Assembly (NCBI RefSeq): GCF_040729435.1
Contig: NZ_CP160398.1
Span: 3,286,001 to 3,350,000, forward strand
Source of the DNA: Pseudomonas sp. HOU2
GTDB lineage: Bacteria > Pseudomonadota > Gammaproteobacteria > Pseudomonadales > Pseudomonadaceae
Reading direction: 5' to 3'
DNA: 64,000 bases
Shown here: piece after piece, positions 52,353 to 60,868 of the stretch
Position numbering within the stretch: the stretch's first letter is position 1
Layout: each line of letters opens with the position of its first letter
The notes under the pieces: generated by a model
What the model saw: only the letters and a program-made list of their open reading frames with translations
What the model was told of the DNA's origin: nothing
Databases searched by the model: none
Made by a program: the position numbers and the translations under genes

Positions 52353-53501
52353 ATGATCAGCAGCTCAACGAGCGGTAATGCCCAGCTGGACACCTCGATC
52401 AGCCCTGCCCGCTTGCGGGTGTCCGGGGACTGGACGCTTGCCCATTACGCCGACCTCAAGCACCTGACCGAAAAGCTCCACGGCCAGTACGACGCCAATA
52501 CCGTGGTCGACCTCAACAACCTCGGTGCGCTCGACACCGCTGGCGCTTCCCTGCTGGTGGAGCTGCTCGGTTCCGAGCGCTTGGGCAAATCCGCCGAACA
52601 CCCCGACTGCACGATTTCCCAGGCTGACCGCGCGCTGTTGCAAACGGTGTATCGCTCGCTGACCGACTTCTGTGTGCCGATCAAGGAGCCGGAAGTCAGT
52701 GTCAGCGTGCAACTGCTGACCCGCATCGGGCGCGCCGTGGAAACGGTCTGGCAGGACACCCTGCAAGTGCTGGGTTTCATCGGCCTGATCCTCGAAACCA
52801 TCGCCCGCAACCTGTTGCGCCCCAAGCGCTGGCGCATCACCCCCGTCGTCGCCCACATCGAACAGACTGGCCTCGACGCCGCGCCGATCGTGGCGCTGCT
52901 GACCTTTCTGGTCGGTGCGGTGGTGGCGTTTCTCGGCGCCACGGTGCTGGCCAGTTTTGGTGCAACGATCTTCACCGTCGATCTGGTGGGCTTCTCCTTT
53001 CTGCGCGAGTTCGGCGTGTTGCTCACGGCAATCCTGATGGCCGGGCGCACCGCCAGTGCGTTCACCGCGCAGATCGGTTCGATGAAGGCCAACGAGGAGA
53101 TCGACGCGATCCGCACCCTCGGCCTCGACCCGATGGAACTGCTGGTGGTGCCGCGGGTACTGGCGATGCTGGTGGCGCTGCCGATGCTGACGTTTCTGGC
53201 GATGCTCTGCGGGATCATCGGCGGCGGCGTGGTGTGCGCGGTGTCGCTGGGGATTTCGCCGGCGATGTTCCTCTCGCTGCTGCAGAGCGACATCGGCATT
53301 CAGCACTTTCTGGTCGGCCTGGTGAAGGCGCCGGTCTTTGCCTTCCTGATCGCCACGATTGGTTGCCTGGAGGGCTTCAAGGTCAGCGGCAGCGCCGAAT
53401 CGGTCGGTGCGCACACCACCTCTGCCGTGGTGCAGTCGATTTTCGTGGTGATCGTGCTCGATGCGGTGGCTGCGCTGTTCTTCATGGAGATGGGCTGGTG
53501 A
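52353..53501 (+). CDS. MlaE-type ABC permease with N-terminal STAS domain
   Basis: Permease of an MCE lipid-transport system, 382 residues. The N-terminal STAS-like domain is at about 10-110 (LRVSGDWTLAHYADLKHL, VVDLNNLGALDTAGASLLVE), fused to an MlaE core at about 125-382 (GRTASAFTAQIGSMKANEEI, VPRVLAMLVALPML). In E. coli Mla, the STAS protein MlaB is separate, so this is a fused arrangement. Stop and next start overlap (GTGA). The operon continues with ATPase, MCE protein and lipoprotein. Confidence 0.92.
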   Translation: MISSSTSGNAQLDTSISPARLRVSGDWTLAHYADLKHLTEKLHGQYDANTVVDLNNLGALDTAGASLLVELLGSERLGKSAEHPDCTISQADRALLQTVYRSLTDFCVPIKEPEVSVSVQLLTRIGRAVETVWQDTLQVLGFIGLILETIARNLLRPKRWRITPVVAHIEQTGLDAAPIVALLTFLVGAVVAFLGATVLASFGATIFTVDLVGFSFLREFGVLLTAILMAGRTASAFTAQIGSMKANEEIDAIRTLGLDPMELLVVPRVLAMLVALPMLTFLAMLCGIIGGGVVCAVSLGISPAMFLSLLQSDIGIQHFLVGLVKAPVFAFLIATIGCLEGFKVSGSAESVGAHTTSAVVQSIFVVIVLDAVAALFFMEMGW

Positions 53502-54301
53502 GTCGTCTACCCCGCGCGCCCTCGGAGGCGGTGATCGAAGTCCGTGGCCTGTGCAATCGCTTTGGCAGCCAGAGCGTGCACGAGAACCTTGATCTGGATT
53601 TGTACAAGGGCGAAATCCTCGCCGTGGTCGGCGGTTCCGGCAGCGGTAAATCGGTGCTGCTGCGCAGCATTGTCGGGCTGCGGCGGCCCAGCGAAGGCAA
53701 CGTGAAGGTGTTCGGGCAGAACCTGCCGAGTCTGTCCGAACATGAGCGTTCGCTGGTCGAGCGACGTTTCGGCGTGTTGTTCCAGAAAGGCGCGTTGTTC
53801 TCTTCGCTGACGGTGACCGAAAACGTCGCCCTGCCGCTGATCGAACACGCCGGCCTGAGCCGCAACGACGCCGAGCACCTGGCGGCGGTGAAGCTGGCGC
53901 TGGCCGGGCTGCCGCTGTCGGCAGCGGACAAATACCCGGCCTCGCTGTCCGGCGGGATGATCAAGCGCGCGGCGCTGGCCCGGGCGCTGGCGCTGGACCC
54001 GGACATCCTGTTTCTTGACGAACCCACCGCCGGCCTCGATCCGATTGGCGCGGCGGCGTTCGATCAACTGATCCTGACCCTGCGCGACGCGCTGGGCCTG
54101 AGCGTGTTTCTGGTGACCCACGACCTCGACACGCTCTACACCATCACCGACCGGGTGGCGGTGCTGGCGCAGAAGAAGGTGCTGGTTGCCGGCCCGATCG
54201 ACGTAGTCTCGGAAACCAACGACGCGTGGATTCACGAATATTTCCACGGCCCGCGTGGCCGCTCGGCGCTGGACGCCGCCAAATTGCTCAACGAGGTCTG
54301 A
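53498..54301 (+). CDS. MlaF-type ABC transporter ATP-binding protein
   Basis: 267 residues from the GTG at 53498, overlapping the permease stop. The frame continues upstream, but the ABC domain starts near EAVIEVRGLCNRFG. Walker A is GGSGSGKS at 45-52, signature LSGGMIKRAALARA, Walker B ILFLDEPTAGLDP and the H loop in VTHDLDT. It energises the MlaE permease for lipid movement between membranes. Confidence 0.93.
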   Translation: MSRLPRAPSEAVIEVRGLCNRFGSQSVHENLDLDLYKGEILAVVGGSGSGKSVLLRSIVGLRRPSEGNVKVFGQNLPSLSEHERSLVERRFGVLFQKGALFSSLTVTENVALPLIEHAGLSRNDAEHLAAVKLALAGLPLSAADKYPASLSGGMIKRAALARALALDPDILFLDEPTAGLDPIGAAAFDQLILTLRDALGLSVFLVTHDLDTLYTITDRVAVLAQKKVLVAGPIDVVSETNDAWIHEYFHGPRGRSALDAAKLLNEV

Positions 54302-54302
54302 C

Positions 54303-55241
54303 ATGGAAACCCGAGCCCATCATGTGTTGATCGGCCTGTTCTCGGTGATAGTGGTGGCAGGCGCCCTGCTCTTCGGCCTGTGGCTGGCCAAGTCCAGCGT
54401 CGATTCCGAGTTCAAGGATTACGAAGTAGTGTTCAACGAGGCGGTCAGCGGCCTGTCCAAGGGCAGCCCGGTGCAGTACAGCGGGATCAAGGTCGGCGAT
54501 GTGGTCAACCTGCGTCTCGACCCGAAAGACCCGCGCCGGGTGCTGGCGCGGATTCGCCTGGGCGGCGATACGCCGGTCAAGGAAGACACCCAGGCCAAAT
54601 TGGCACTGGCCGGGATCACCGGCACCTCGATCATCCAGCTCAGCGGTGGCACTCCAGAAAGTCCGAAGCTGCGCGGGCATGACGGCGAACTGCCGACCAT
54701 CGTCGCGGCGCCCTCGCCCATTTCCCGCCTGCTCAACGACAGTAACGACTTGATGACCGGCATCACCGCCCTGCTGAACAACGCCAACCAGATGTTCTCC
54801 CCGGAGAACGTCGAGCGCGTCAGCAACACGCTGGCGCATCTGGAGCAGACCACCGGTTCGATCAACGATCAGCGCGGCGACCTGCGTCAGGCCATGCAGC
54901 AACTGGCGAGCGTCGGCAAACAGGCCGGCAGCATGCTCGAGCAGACCTCGGCGCTGATGCGCAACGCCAACGGCCTGCTCAACGATCAGGGCAAGCAGGC
55001 GCTGGGCAGTGCCGAGCAGGCAATGAAATCGCTGGAACAGAGCAGCGCCACCATCAACGGCCTGCTGAGCAAGAACCAGAACTCCCTCGACAACGGTATG
55101 CAGGGCCTAAATGGCCTGGCCCCGGCGATCCGCGAACTGCGCGAAACCCTGACCTCACTGCGCGGCATTTCCCAACGGCTTGAGGCCAACCCCAGCGGCT
55201 ACCTGCTGGGCAGTGACAAGAACAAGGAGTTCACCCCATGA
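54303..55241 (+). CDS. MlaD-type MCE-domain protein
   Basis: 312 residues. It begins METRAHHVLIGLFSVIVVAG, a single N-terminal membrane anchor at about 8-28. The MCE domain is at about 37-115 (VVFNEAVSGLSKGSPVQYSG). A long C-terminal helical, coiled-coil-prone region (about 150-300) is longer than in E. coli MlaD and closer to needle-type or Pqi/Ttg2-type MCE proteins. The periplasmic part should form a hexameric lipid channel. The ATG lies one base after the ATPase stop. Confidence 0.92.
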   Translation: METRAHHVLIGLFSVIVVAGALLFGLWLAKSSVDSEFKDYEVVFNEAVSGLSKGSPVQYSGIKVGDVVNLRLDPKDPRRVLARIRLGGDTPVKEDTQAKLALAGITGTSIIQLSGGTPESPKLRGHDGELPTIVAAPSPISRLLNDSNDLMTGITALLNNANQMFSPENVERVSNTLAHLEQTTGSINDQRGDLRQAMQQLASVGKQAGSMLEQTSALMRNANGLLNDQGKQALGSAEQAMKSLEQSSATINGLLSKNQNSLDNGMQGLNGLAPAIRELRETLTSLRGISQRLEANPSGYLLGSDKNKEFTP

Positions 55242-55861
55242 AGCTGACTCACTTCGCCCTCCTCGCCAGCCTCGCCTTGACCAGTGCCTGCTCGATTCTG
55301 CCCAAGGCCGAGCCTTCGGACGTCTATCGCCTGCCCGCCGCACAGGCGCCCGCCTCGTCCAGTTCGGCGGCGACCCAGCACTGGTCGCTGCGCCTGAACA
55401 AGTTGCAAGCCAGCGAAGCGCTGAACCGGCCGAACATCGCAGTGATTCCCCAGGGTGATGTGATCAGCAGCTACAAGGCCTCGCGCTGGAGCGATCCGGC
55501 GCCGGTGCTGGTGCGTAATCGGCTGCTGGATGGTTTCGCCCGGGATGGTCGGGTGACGCTGCTCAGCACCGATGACAGTAACTTCGCTGCGGATCTGGAA
55601 CTGGGCGGCAGTTTGCAGGCGTTTCAGACCGAGTATCAGGGCAATCAGGCCAGCGTCGTGGTGCGCGTCGATGCGCTGCTGGTGCGCGGCTATGACCAGA
55701 AGATTCTCGCCAGCCGCCGCTTTGAAGAGCGTCAGCCTCTGAATGATGTGCAGGTGCCAGCAGTGGTGGCAGGGTTTGGACAGGCCAGTGATCGGCTGAC
55801 GGCCAAGGTTGTTGCTTGGGCCGTCGACCAAGGCCAGAAACTCGCCCCTCAGAGACCCTGA
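55238..55861 (+). CDS. PqiC/ABC-auxiliary outer-membrane lipoprotein
   Basis: 207 residues. Lipobox LTSAC with lipidated Cys18. DUF330/ABC-type auxiliary signature in WSLRLNKLQASEALNRPNIA, ISSYKASRWSDPAPVLVRNR and RRFEERQPLND. The family sits at the outer membrane and receives or passes lipid for MCE systems. The first codons overlap the MCE gene, so it closes the STAS-permease, ATPase, MCE, lipoprotein operon. Confidence 0.9.
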   Translation: MKLTHFALLASLALTSACSILPKAEPSDVYRLPAAQAPASSSSAATQHWSLRLNKLQASEALNRPNIAVIPQGDVISSYKASRWSDPAPVLVRNRLLDGFARDGRVTLLSTDDSNFAADLELGGSLQAFQTEYQGNQASVVVRVDALLVRGYDQKILASRRFEERQPLNDVQVPAVVAGFGQASDRLTAKVVAWAVDQGQKLAPQRP

Positions 55862-55878
55862 TCGATCAAAATTGCTTT

Positions 55879-55971
55879 TGTGGCGAGGGAGCTTGCTCCC
55901 GCTGGGCTGCGTAGCAGCCCCCTCTTTCAGGGCCGCTTCGCGCCCCAGCGGGAGCAAGCTCCCTCGCCACA
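55879..55971. repeat. REP palindrome pair, family B
   Basis: TGTGGCGAGGGAGCTTGCTC then CCGCTGGGCTGCG, with an inverted copy ending GAGCAAGCTCCCTCGCCACA. It lies between the convergent lipoprotein and SpmAB-type genes, where it could serve as a shared terminator. Confidence 0.88.
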
Positions 55972-56000
55972 GAGAAAGTGGTTGCCCGAAGCTCTTGTGG

Positions 56001-57230
56001 TTAACCAAAGAACCAGTAGCACACGCCAATCGCGCCGAGCACGCCGGCCAGTTCTGCCAGCAGCGCACAGCCCACCGCATGCCTTGCCCGCTGAATCCCC
56101 ACCGCGCCGAAATACACCGCCAGCACATAGAACGTGGTCTCGGTACTGCCCTGAATCGTCGCCGCCACCAGCGCCGGGAAGCTGTCGACGCCGGAAGTCT
56201 TCATGGTCTCGATCAGCATCGCTCGTGCGGCGCTGCCGGAAAACGGTTTGACCATCGCCGTCGGCAAGGCATCGACAAAACGCGTATCCCAACCGGCCCA
56301 CTGCACCAGATGCCGAATGCCATCCAGACCAAAGTCCAGCGCGCCCGAGGCACGCAGCACGCCAATCGCGCAGAGCATCGCCACCAGATACGGCAGCAGG
56401 TTCTTGGCGACGTCGAAGCCCTCCTTCGCGCCCTCGACGAACGCTTCGTAGACCTTGACCTTGCGTAACGCGCCGATCAGCAGGAACAGCATGATCAGAC
56501 CGAACAGCGTCAGGTTGCCAAGGATCGACGACAGCCCGGCCAGCGCCGTGGCCGACATCGTCGCCAGCAGCGCCATGAAGCCGCCGAGGATCAGTGCGCC
56601 GGGAATCAGATAGGCCAGCACCACCGGGTCCCAGATGCGCAGGCGCTGCATGAACGCCACCGAAAGGAAGCCGACGATGGTCGAGCAACTGGTTGCCAGC
56701 AGGATCGGCAGGAATACCAGGGTCGGGTCCGGCGCGCCTTGCTGGGCGCGGTACATGAAGATCGTCACCGGCAGCAGGGTCAGGGACGAGGCGTTAAGAA
56801 CCAGGAACAGGATTTGTGCGTTGCTGGCGATGGTCGAGCTGGGGTTGAGTTCCTGCAGCGCTTTCATGGCCTTGAGGCCGATCGGCGTGGCGGCGTTGTC
56901 CAGGCCCAGACCGTTGGCGGCGAAGTTCAGGGTGATCAGGCCCAGCGCCGGGTGCCCCGCCGGGACTTCCGGCATCAGCCGCAGGAACAGCGGTCCGAGG
57001 ACTTTGGCCAGCCATTCGACGATCCCGGCCTTCTCGGCGATGCGCAGAAAGCCCAGCCACAGAGTCAGCGTGCCGAACAGCAGCACCATGACCTCGACCG
57101 AGAGTTTGGCCATGGCGAAAATGCTTTCCACCATCGCCGCGAAAATCCCGGCGTTGCCACCGACCAGCCACTGCACCAGCGCAGATATTGCTGCCACGAC
57201 AAAGAAGCCAAGCCACAGGCCATTAAGCAT
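56001..57230 (-). CDS. Nucleoside-recognition (SpmA/SpmB-fusion) membrane protein
   Basis: 409 residues, about ten membrane spans. The two halves match SpmA-like (GLDNAATPIGLKAMKALQEL) and SpmB-like (FVDALPTAMVKPFSGSAARA, GSTETTFYVLAVYFGAVG) gate domains fused in one chain. The sporulation name is historical and this organism does not sporulate. Transport function is unproven. Divergent from nothing; gltP upstream is also on the minus strand. Confidence 0.86.
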   Translation of the reverse strand: MLNGLWLGFFVVAAISALVQWLVGGNAGIFAAMVESIFAMAKLSVEVMVLLFGTLTLWLGFLRIAEKAGIVEWLAKVLGPLFLRLMPEVPAGHPALGLITLNFAANGLGLDNAATPIGLKAMKALQELNPSSTIASNAQILFLVLNASSLTLLPVTIFMYRAQQGAPDPTLVFLPILLATSCSTIVGFLSVAFMQRLRIWDPVVLAYLIPGALILGGFMALLATMSATALAGLSSILGNLTLFGLIMLFLLIGALRKVKVYEAFVEGAKEGFDVAKNLLPYLVAMLCAIGVLRASGALDFGLDGIRHLVQWAGWDTRFVDALPTAMVKPFSGSAARAMLIETMKTSGVDSFPALVAATIQGSTETTFYVLAVYFGAVGIQRARHAVGCALLAELAGVLGAIGVCYWFFG

Positions 57231-57281
57231 CAGTCAAATCCCCCGGAAGATGCGGCGAATGATAGCGGGGTCGCCAGAAAC

Positions 57282-57311
57282 GACAAACCCCGGATTGCTC
57301 CGGGGTTTGTC
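57282..57311. other. Perfect GC-rich hairpin upstream of the SpmAB-type gene
   Basis: GACAAACCCCGGA / TCCGGGGTTTGTC, 13 perfect pairs, loop TTGC. No T-run on either strand. It lies 52 bases before the SpmAB-type start and just after the large repeat at the gltP end, so it may end gltP transcription or shape the downstream leader. Confidence 0.55.
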
Positions 57312-57324
57312 TGGCCTCAATCAC

Positions 57325-57409
57325 CTGTAGGAGCTGCCGCAGGCTGCGATCTTTTGATTTTGTTTTAATAGCAAGATCAAAAGATCGCAGCCTGCGGCAG
57401 CTCCTACAG
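57325..57409. repeat. Perfect 34-base inverted repeat, family C pair
   Basis: The arms 57325-57358 and 57376-57409 are perfectly complementary, beginning CTGTAGGAGCTGCCGCAGGC and with a 17-base loop. It is the complete paired form of the unit seen singly at 26090 and 43448, and it lies 11 bases after the gltP stop codon. Confidence 0.93.
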
Positions 57410-57420
57410 AGGTTCAGCTA

Positions 57421-58752
57421 TCAGTTCTTGGAGATTTCACCAGCCGGGAGTTTTTCCTTGCTGCGCCAGTGCGGCAGGGAGTTCCAGTAGCGCTCGCCCT
57501 TGGCGTCGTCGTACATGCCTTCCCAACGCGCGATAACCAGAACTGCCAGGGCGTTGCCGATCACATTCAGTGCGGTACGCGCCATGTCCATGATGCGGTC
57601 GACACCGGCGATGAATGCCAGGCCTTCCAGCGGGATACCGACGCTGCCCAGGGTCGCCAGCAGCACTACGAAGGACACGCCCGGTACGCCGGCGATGCCT
57701 TTGGAGGTGACCATCAGGGTCAGCACCAGCAGCAGTTGCTGGCTGATCGACAGGTCGATGCCGTACAGCTGGGCAATGAAGATCGCGGCGATCGACTGGT
57801 ACAGGGTCGAACCGTCGAGGTTGAACGAGTAACCGGTCGGTACCACGAAGCTGCAGATGGCTTTCGGTGCGCCGTAGGCTTCCATCTTCTCGATCACCCG
57901 TGGCAGCACGGTTTCCGAGGAGGCGGTGGAGTAAGCCAGCACCAGCTCATCCTTGAAGATGCGCATCAGCTTGATCACCGAGAAGCCGAACAGCTTGGCG
58001 ATCAGGCCCAGCACCACGAAGGCGAAGAAGGCGATGGCGACGTAAACCAGGATCACCAGTTTGGCCAGCGGCAGCAGCGAGGCGAAGCCGAAGTTGGCCA
58101 CGGTCACCGCGATCAGGGCGAACACACCGATCGGCGCGTAGTTCATGATCATGTGGGTGACTTTGAACATGCTTTCCGAGACGCCCTGGAACATCTTCAC
58201 CAGCGGCTCGCGCAGGTCCGACTGCAGGCTCGACAGACCGAGGCCGAACAGCACGGAGAAGAAGATGATCGGCAGCATTTCGCCGCGGGCCATGGCCGCG
58301 AAGATGTTCGACGGGATCAGGTTGAGGATGGTCTCGATGAACGCGTGTTCATGCTGTACTTCGGCGGCGGTCGCCTGGTACTTGGAGATATCCACCGTGC
58401 CCAGGGTGCTCATGTCGATGCCAGCGCCCGGATGGAACAGGTTGGCCAGCAGCAGGCCGACGATGATCGCGATGGTGGTGACGACTTCGAAGTAGATGAT
58501 GGTCTTCAGGCCGATACGCCCGAGCTTCTTGGCGTCGCCCACGCCGGCAATACCGACGATCAGCGAGGAGATGACGATCGGGATCACGATCATCTTGATC
58601 AGACGGATAAAGATATCGCCTGCCGGTTGCAGGACGTTGCTGATCCACCAGGCCTTCTCGGCACTGAAGTGGTTGAGCAACGCGCCAATTGCAATCCCTA
58701 AAACCAGACCGATGAGGATCTGCCAGGCGAGGCTGAGTTTTGCCTTCTTCAT
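57421..58752 (-). CDS. gltP: GltP, glutamate/aspartate:proton symporter
   Basis: Dicarboxylate/amino acid:cation symporter (DAACS family), 443 residues from the ATG at 58752, with AAGGGTAAAG upstream. It begins MKKAKLSLAWQILIGLVLGI. Re-entrant-loop motifs STASSETVLPRVIEKM and GYSFNLDGSTLYQSIAAIFI and AGVPGVSFVVLLATL mark the substrate and cation sites. Upstream open frame to 58908 is not family sequence. GltP or a C4-dicarboxylate relative is the choice; glutamate/aspartate fits best. Confidence 0.88.
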   Translation of the reverse strand: MKKAKLSLAWQILIGLVLGIAIGALLNHFSAEKAWWISNVLQPAGDIFIRLIKMIVIPIVISSLIVGIAGVGDAKKLGRIGLKTIIYFEVVTTIAIIVGLLLANLFHPGAGIDMSTLGTVDISKYQATAAEVQHEHAFIETILNLIPSNIFAAMARGEMLPIIFFSVLFGLGLSSLQSDLREPLVKMFQGVSESMFKVTHMIMNYAPIGVFALIAVTVANFGFASLLPLAKLVILVYVAIAFFAFVVLGLIAKLFGFSVIKLMRIFKDELVLAYSTASSETVLPRVIEKMEAYGAPKAICSFVVPTGYSFNLDGSTLYQSIAAIFIAQLYGIDLSISQQLLLVLTLMVTSKGIAGVPGVSFVVLLATLGSVGIPLEGLAFIAGVDRIMDMARTALNVIGNALAVLVIARWEGMYDDAKGERYWNSLPHWRSKEKLPAGEISKN

Positions 58753-58881
58753 TATCTTTACCCTTACTTGCGTTTGACTCAGGCACATGCAGCAACTGGA
58801 ACGCTCTTTAGCGGAAAAGTCTGTGCATCTGCCTCCGTATAAGGTGCCCCGAAGCGCGTGTTTACGGCTCTTCGGCAGGCG

Positions 58882-58917
58882 AAAAAAGGCGCAACTATTC
58901 CGATGCAAGGTTGCGCC
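58882..58917 (-). terminator. Intrinsic terminator reading toward gltP
   Basis: On the minus strand, GGCGCAAC / GTTGCGCC stem of eight pairs with a 14-base loop, followed by six T residues. It is 130 bases before the gltP start and has no annotated gene upstream of it, so it would end a short leader RNA or small RNA. Confidence 0.7.
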
Positions 58918-59416
58918 GTCTAATGCCGTAAACGCCTACCCTATGCCGAATCGGCATGAGCTTTTTTAATTGAAACTGGCGTCCCAACCGGTTCGATTAC
59001 GACATTTCAGCCGGCATAAGTGCCGTGAACCGGCCATCACAGCGTAGATGGGTGGTTTTTTTAACGAGAAATTTCGACGGAAATTTTAAGAAAAAGCCTA
59101 CGTTTGCAGACTAGATGTCCCACTGTTCAAAGGGATTCTTTCTCGATATACGGTCGCCATGAAACACCGCGAAATGTTTTCGCGCGCAGTGTGAGGCATT
59201 CAAAGACGAGCAGGACGCTCTGGATCAATGTTTTTGCATTGGATAAAGCTCAGCGCAAGTCCGTCGAGCCACTGAGGGTCGGCGAACCTGCGTCGCAGCT
59301 TTTACCCTGACCCGGCCCTCGCGCAGGCACTCCCTGTACCCGTAGGTCACTCCGACCTTGCAACAGTCAGAACGTCCCGGCCCCCTGGTCATGCGCCAGC
59401 CTTCCTCGGGTAGGCG

Positions 59417-59442
59417 CAATAAAGGGCAGCGGGGCGCTGCCC
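59417..59442 (-). terminator. Terminator after ivy
   Basis: GGGCAGCG / CGCTGCCC stem with three-base loop, followed on the minus strand by TTTATT. It begins 12 bases past the ivy stop codon, closing the DUF1328-ivy unit. Confidence 0.8.
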
Positions 59443-59453
59443 TCATGTTCGAA

Positions 59454-59918
59454 TCAATACCAGTTCGGATCTTTCTTCAGCGTTTCCATCAGCAGATTCT
59501 GCATACCCTCATCCGGTTTGCCGAGGAAGCGGTAAGTGGCATGTCGCGTTGGCGACTTGTCGGCCGGCAGTCCTTCGGGCACATCGACGAGCATGGCGTA
59601 TGCGTCTTTCTTGTCGAAGCTGAAAGCCACGATCAAGCGGTGGTTCAGGCACTTGTCTGCGGATTCGCAGAGCGGGCCGACCAGGTACTTGTCGCCATCT
59701 TCAGTCACGGCATTCATCTGCTGGTCTGGCGTGCCGGACAGGTTCATCACCCATTCCGGCAGGCGTTCTTCGTGCTTCACGACGCCTTGCCAGGTTTCCC
59801 GGTATTGCGGGTCGGAGCTGAGCAGCTCGTTGACCCGCGCCTGGCCATCATTGGCCGCCATCGCCATGGCACTACCGCCCAGAAGCAGGGCGGCTGCCAG
59901 TGTCTTCAAAGCGATCAT
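59454..59918 (-). CDS. ivy: Ivy-family vertebrate-type lysozyme inhibitor
   Basis: Periplasmic inhibitor of C-type lysozyme, 154 residues. The signal peptide MIALKTLAAALLLGGSAMAM is cleaved after AMAA or so at about residue 21. The mature part has YRETWQGVVKHEERLPEWV. The inhibitory loop, between two cysteines, reads CESADKC here, whereas the best-known Ivy proteins have CKPHDC. The end is KKDPNWY. GAGG precedes the ATG, and the DUF1328 gene ends two bases upstream, so the two are co-transcribed. Lysozyme inhibition is inferred. Confidence 0.88.
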   Translation of the reverse strand: MIALKTLAAALLLGGSAMAMAANDGQARVNELLSSDPQYRETWQGVVKHEERLPEWVMNLSGTPDQQMNAVTEDGDKYLVGPLCESADKCLNHRLIVAFSFDKKDAYAMLVDVPEGLPADKSPTRHATYRFLGKPDEGMQNLLMETLKKDPNWY

Positions 59919-59920
59919 CG

Positions 59921-60157
<237 letters not shown>

Positions 60158-60442
60158 TCAGAAAACCCAGCGCTCTTCACGTGGCAGTTGATCCAGCGGC
60201 TGTGGCTGATCGACATCCATCATGCGCATCGACGCGCTTTCGGCCTGACTGCTGCTGACGGCACTGAAGTGCGTCTGCGTGCTGTGTTGAATCGAGATCA
60301 GTGGCTCAGGCTTCTGGCTGTTTTCCCAGCTCAGGTATTGCTGGCAGGCGATCAGGGTGATCAACAGCGCAAGTACGCCAAACAGGCCTTGCTGGATGTG
60401 CAGTGGCGAGATACGCACTTGGGCGGCACGTTGGCGAGTCAT
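60158..60442 (-). CDS. Small hypothetical single-span membrane protein
   Basis: 94 residues from the ATG at 60442 (MTRQRAAQVRISPLHIQQGL). One membrane span at about 20-38 (FGVLALLITLIACQQYLSW), with a Ser/Gln-rich C-terminal tail. The frame is open further upstream but the N-terminus is then unconvincing. No family was recognised. It is divergent from algB, with a 426-base gap. It may be a small Pseudomonas envelope protein. Confidence 0.65.
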   Translation of the reverse strand: MTRQRAAQVRISPLHIQQGLFGVLALLITLIACQQYLSWENSQKPEPLISIQHSTQTHFSAVSSSQAESASMRMMDVDQPQPLDQLPREERWVF

Positions 60443-60868
60443 CCTGGGTTCCTCACTCTTATTCGGTTGGGGCAGGGGAATCTGCCCGGGCTGAATGAGG
60501 TATTGCAGGCTGCATGCCAGTTTTTTATTTGAAAAATATTCAATAAAATCAATGGTTTGAGAGTGAGTGAAATTCAGCGACGGACGCATCCTGCACGATG
60601 GGTCATCTATGGTCGTGCGAAATGCATGATTATTTCGTAGGAGATTTCATTCTTATGGAATTGAGAGCACGTCGCGGATGTCAGAAATGTACGCAGGGAA
60701 CCCACTGCAAATCGGTGATTGTTTAAAAACTCAACAAAATCAACGCATTGGCCGTCAAGGCAGGAGAGAGCTACCCTCCTATGGCTCGCATCGTTCAGAA
60801 TCAACCATGCAACTTGCCCGATTTTTCCGGGACTAACCGAAGATCAATCACTATGGAGCGTAGGAAAA
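60443..60868. promoter_or_regulatory. Regulatory gap upstream of algB, with AlgU-like promoter candidate
   Basis: This 426-base gap carries no gene. A partial match to an AlgU (sigma-22) promoter is GAATTG at 60658-60663, a 17-base spacer and TCAGA at 60681-60685 (consensus GAACTT and TCTGA). It would give a 5' leader of about 180 bases. algB is AlgU-dependent in P. aeruginosa, so the class is expected, but the site is weak. The left half is AT-rich and likely drives the small membrane protein gene. Confidence 0.4.

Larger units (their letters stand above)
58753..59453. other. 700-base gap upstream of gltP, structured and without a convincing gene
   Basis: Contains a strong minus-strand terminator (58882-58917), a short palindrome ATGCCGAATCGGCAT (about 58942-58956), an inverted pair CCGGTTC / GAACCGG around 58998-59034, and a terminator-like CCATC / GATGG stem with a T-run near 59034-59060. 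Short open frames (58787-58969, 59104-59310) lack coding character. It probably holds the gltP leader and possibly a small RNA. Confidence 0.55.

Noticed and set aside
58787-58969. 60-codon frame upstream of gltP
   Set aside because: Overlaps a minus-strand terminator hairpin and has no ribosome-binding site or family resemblance.
58960-59010. Possible sigma54 promoter for gltP
   Set aside because: TTGGGA and nearby bases on the minus strand do not fit the -24 GG / -12 GC spacing when checked.
59104-59310. 68-codon frame between gltP and ivy
   Set aside because: No initiation signal, composition not like genes of this genome, no homology recognised.
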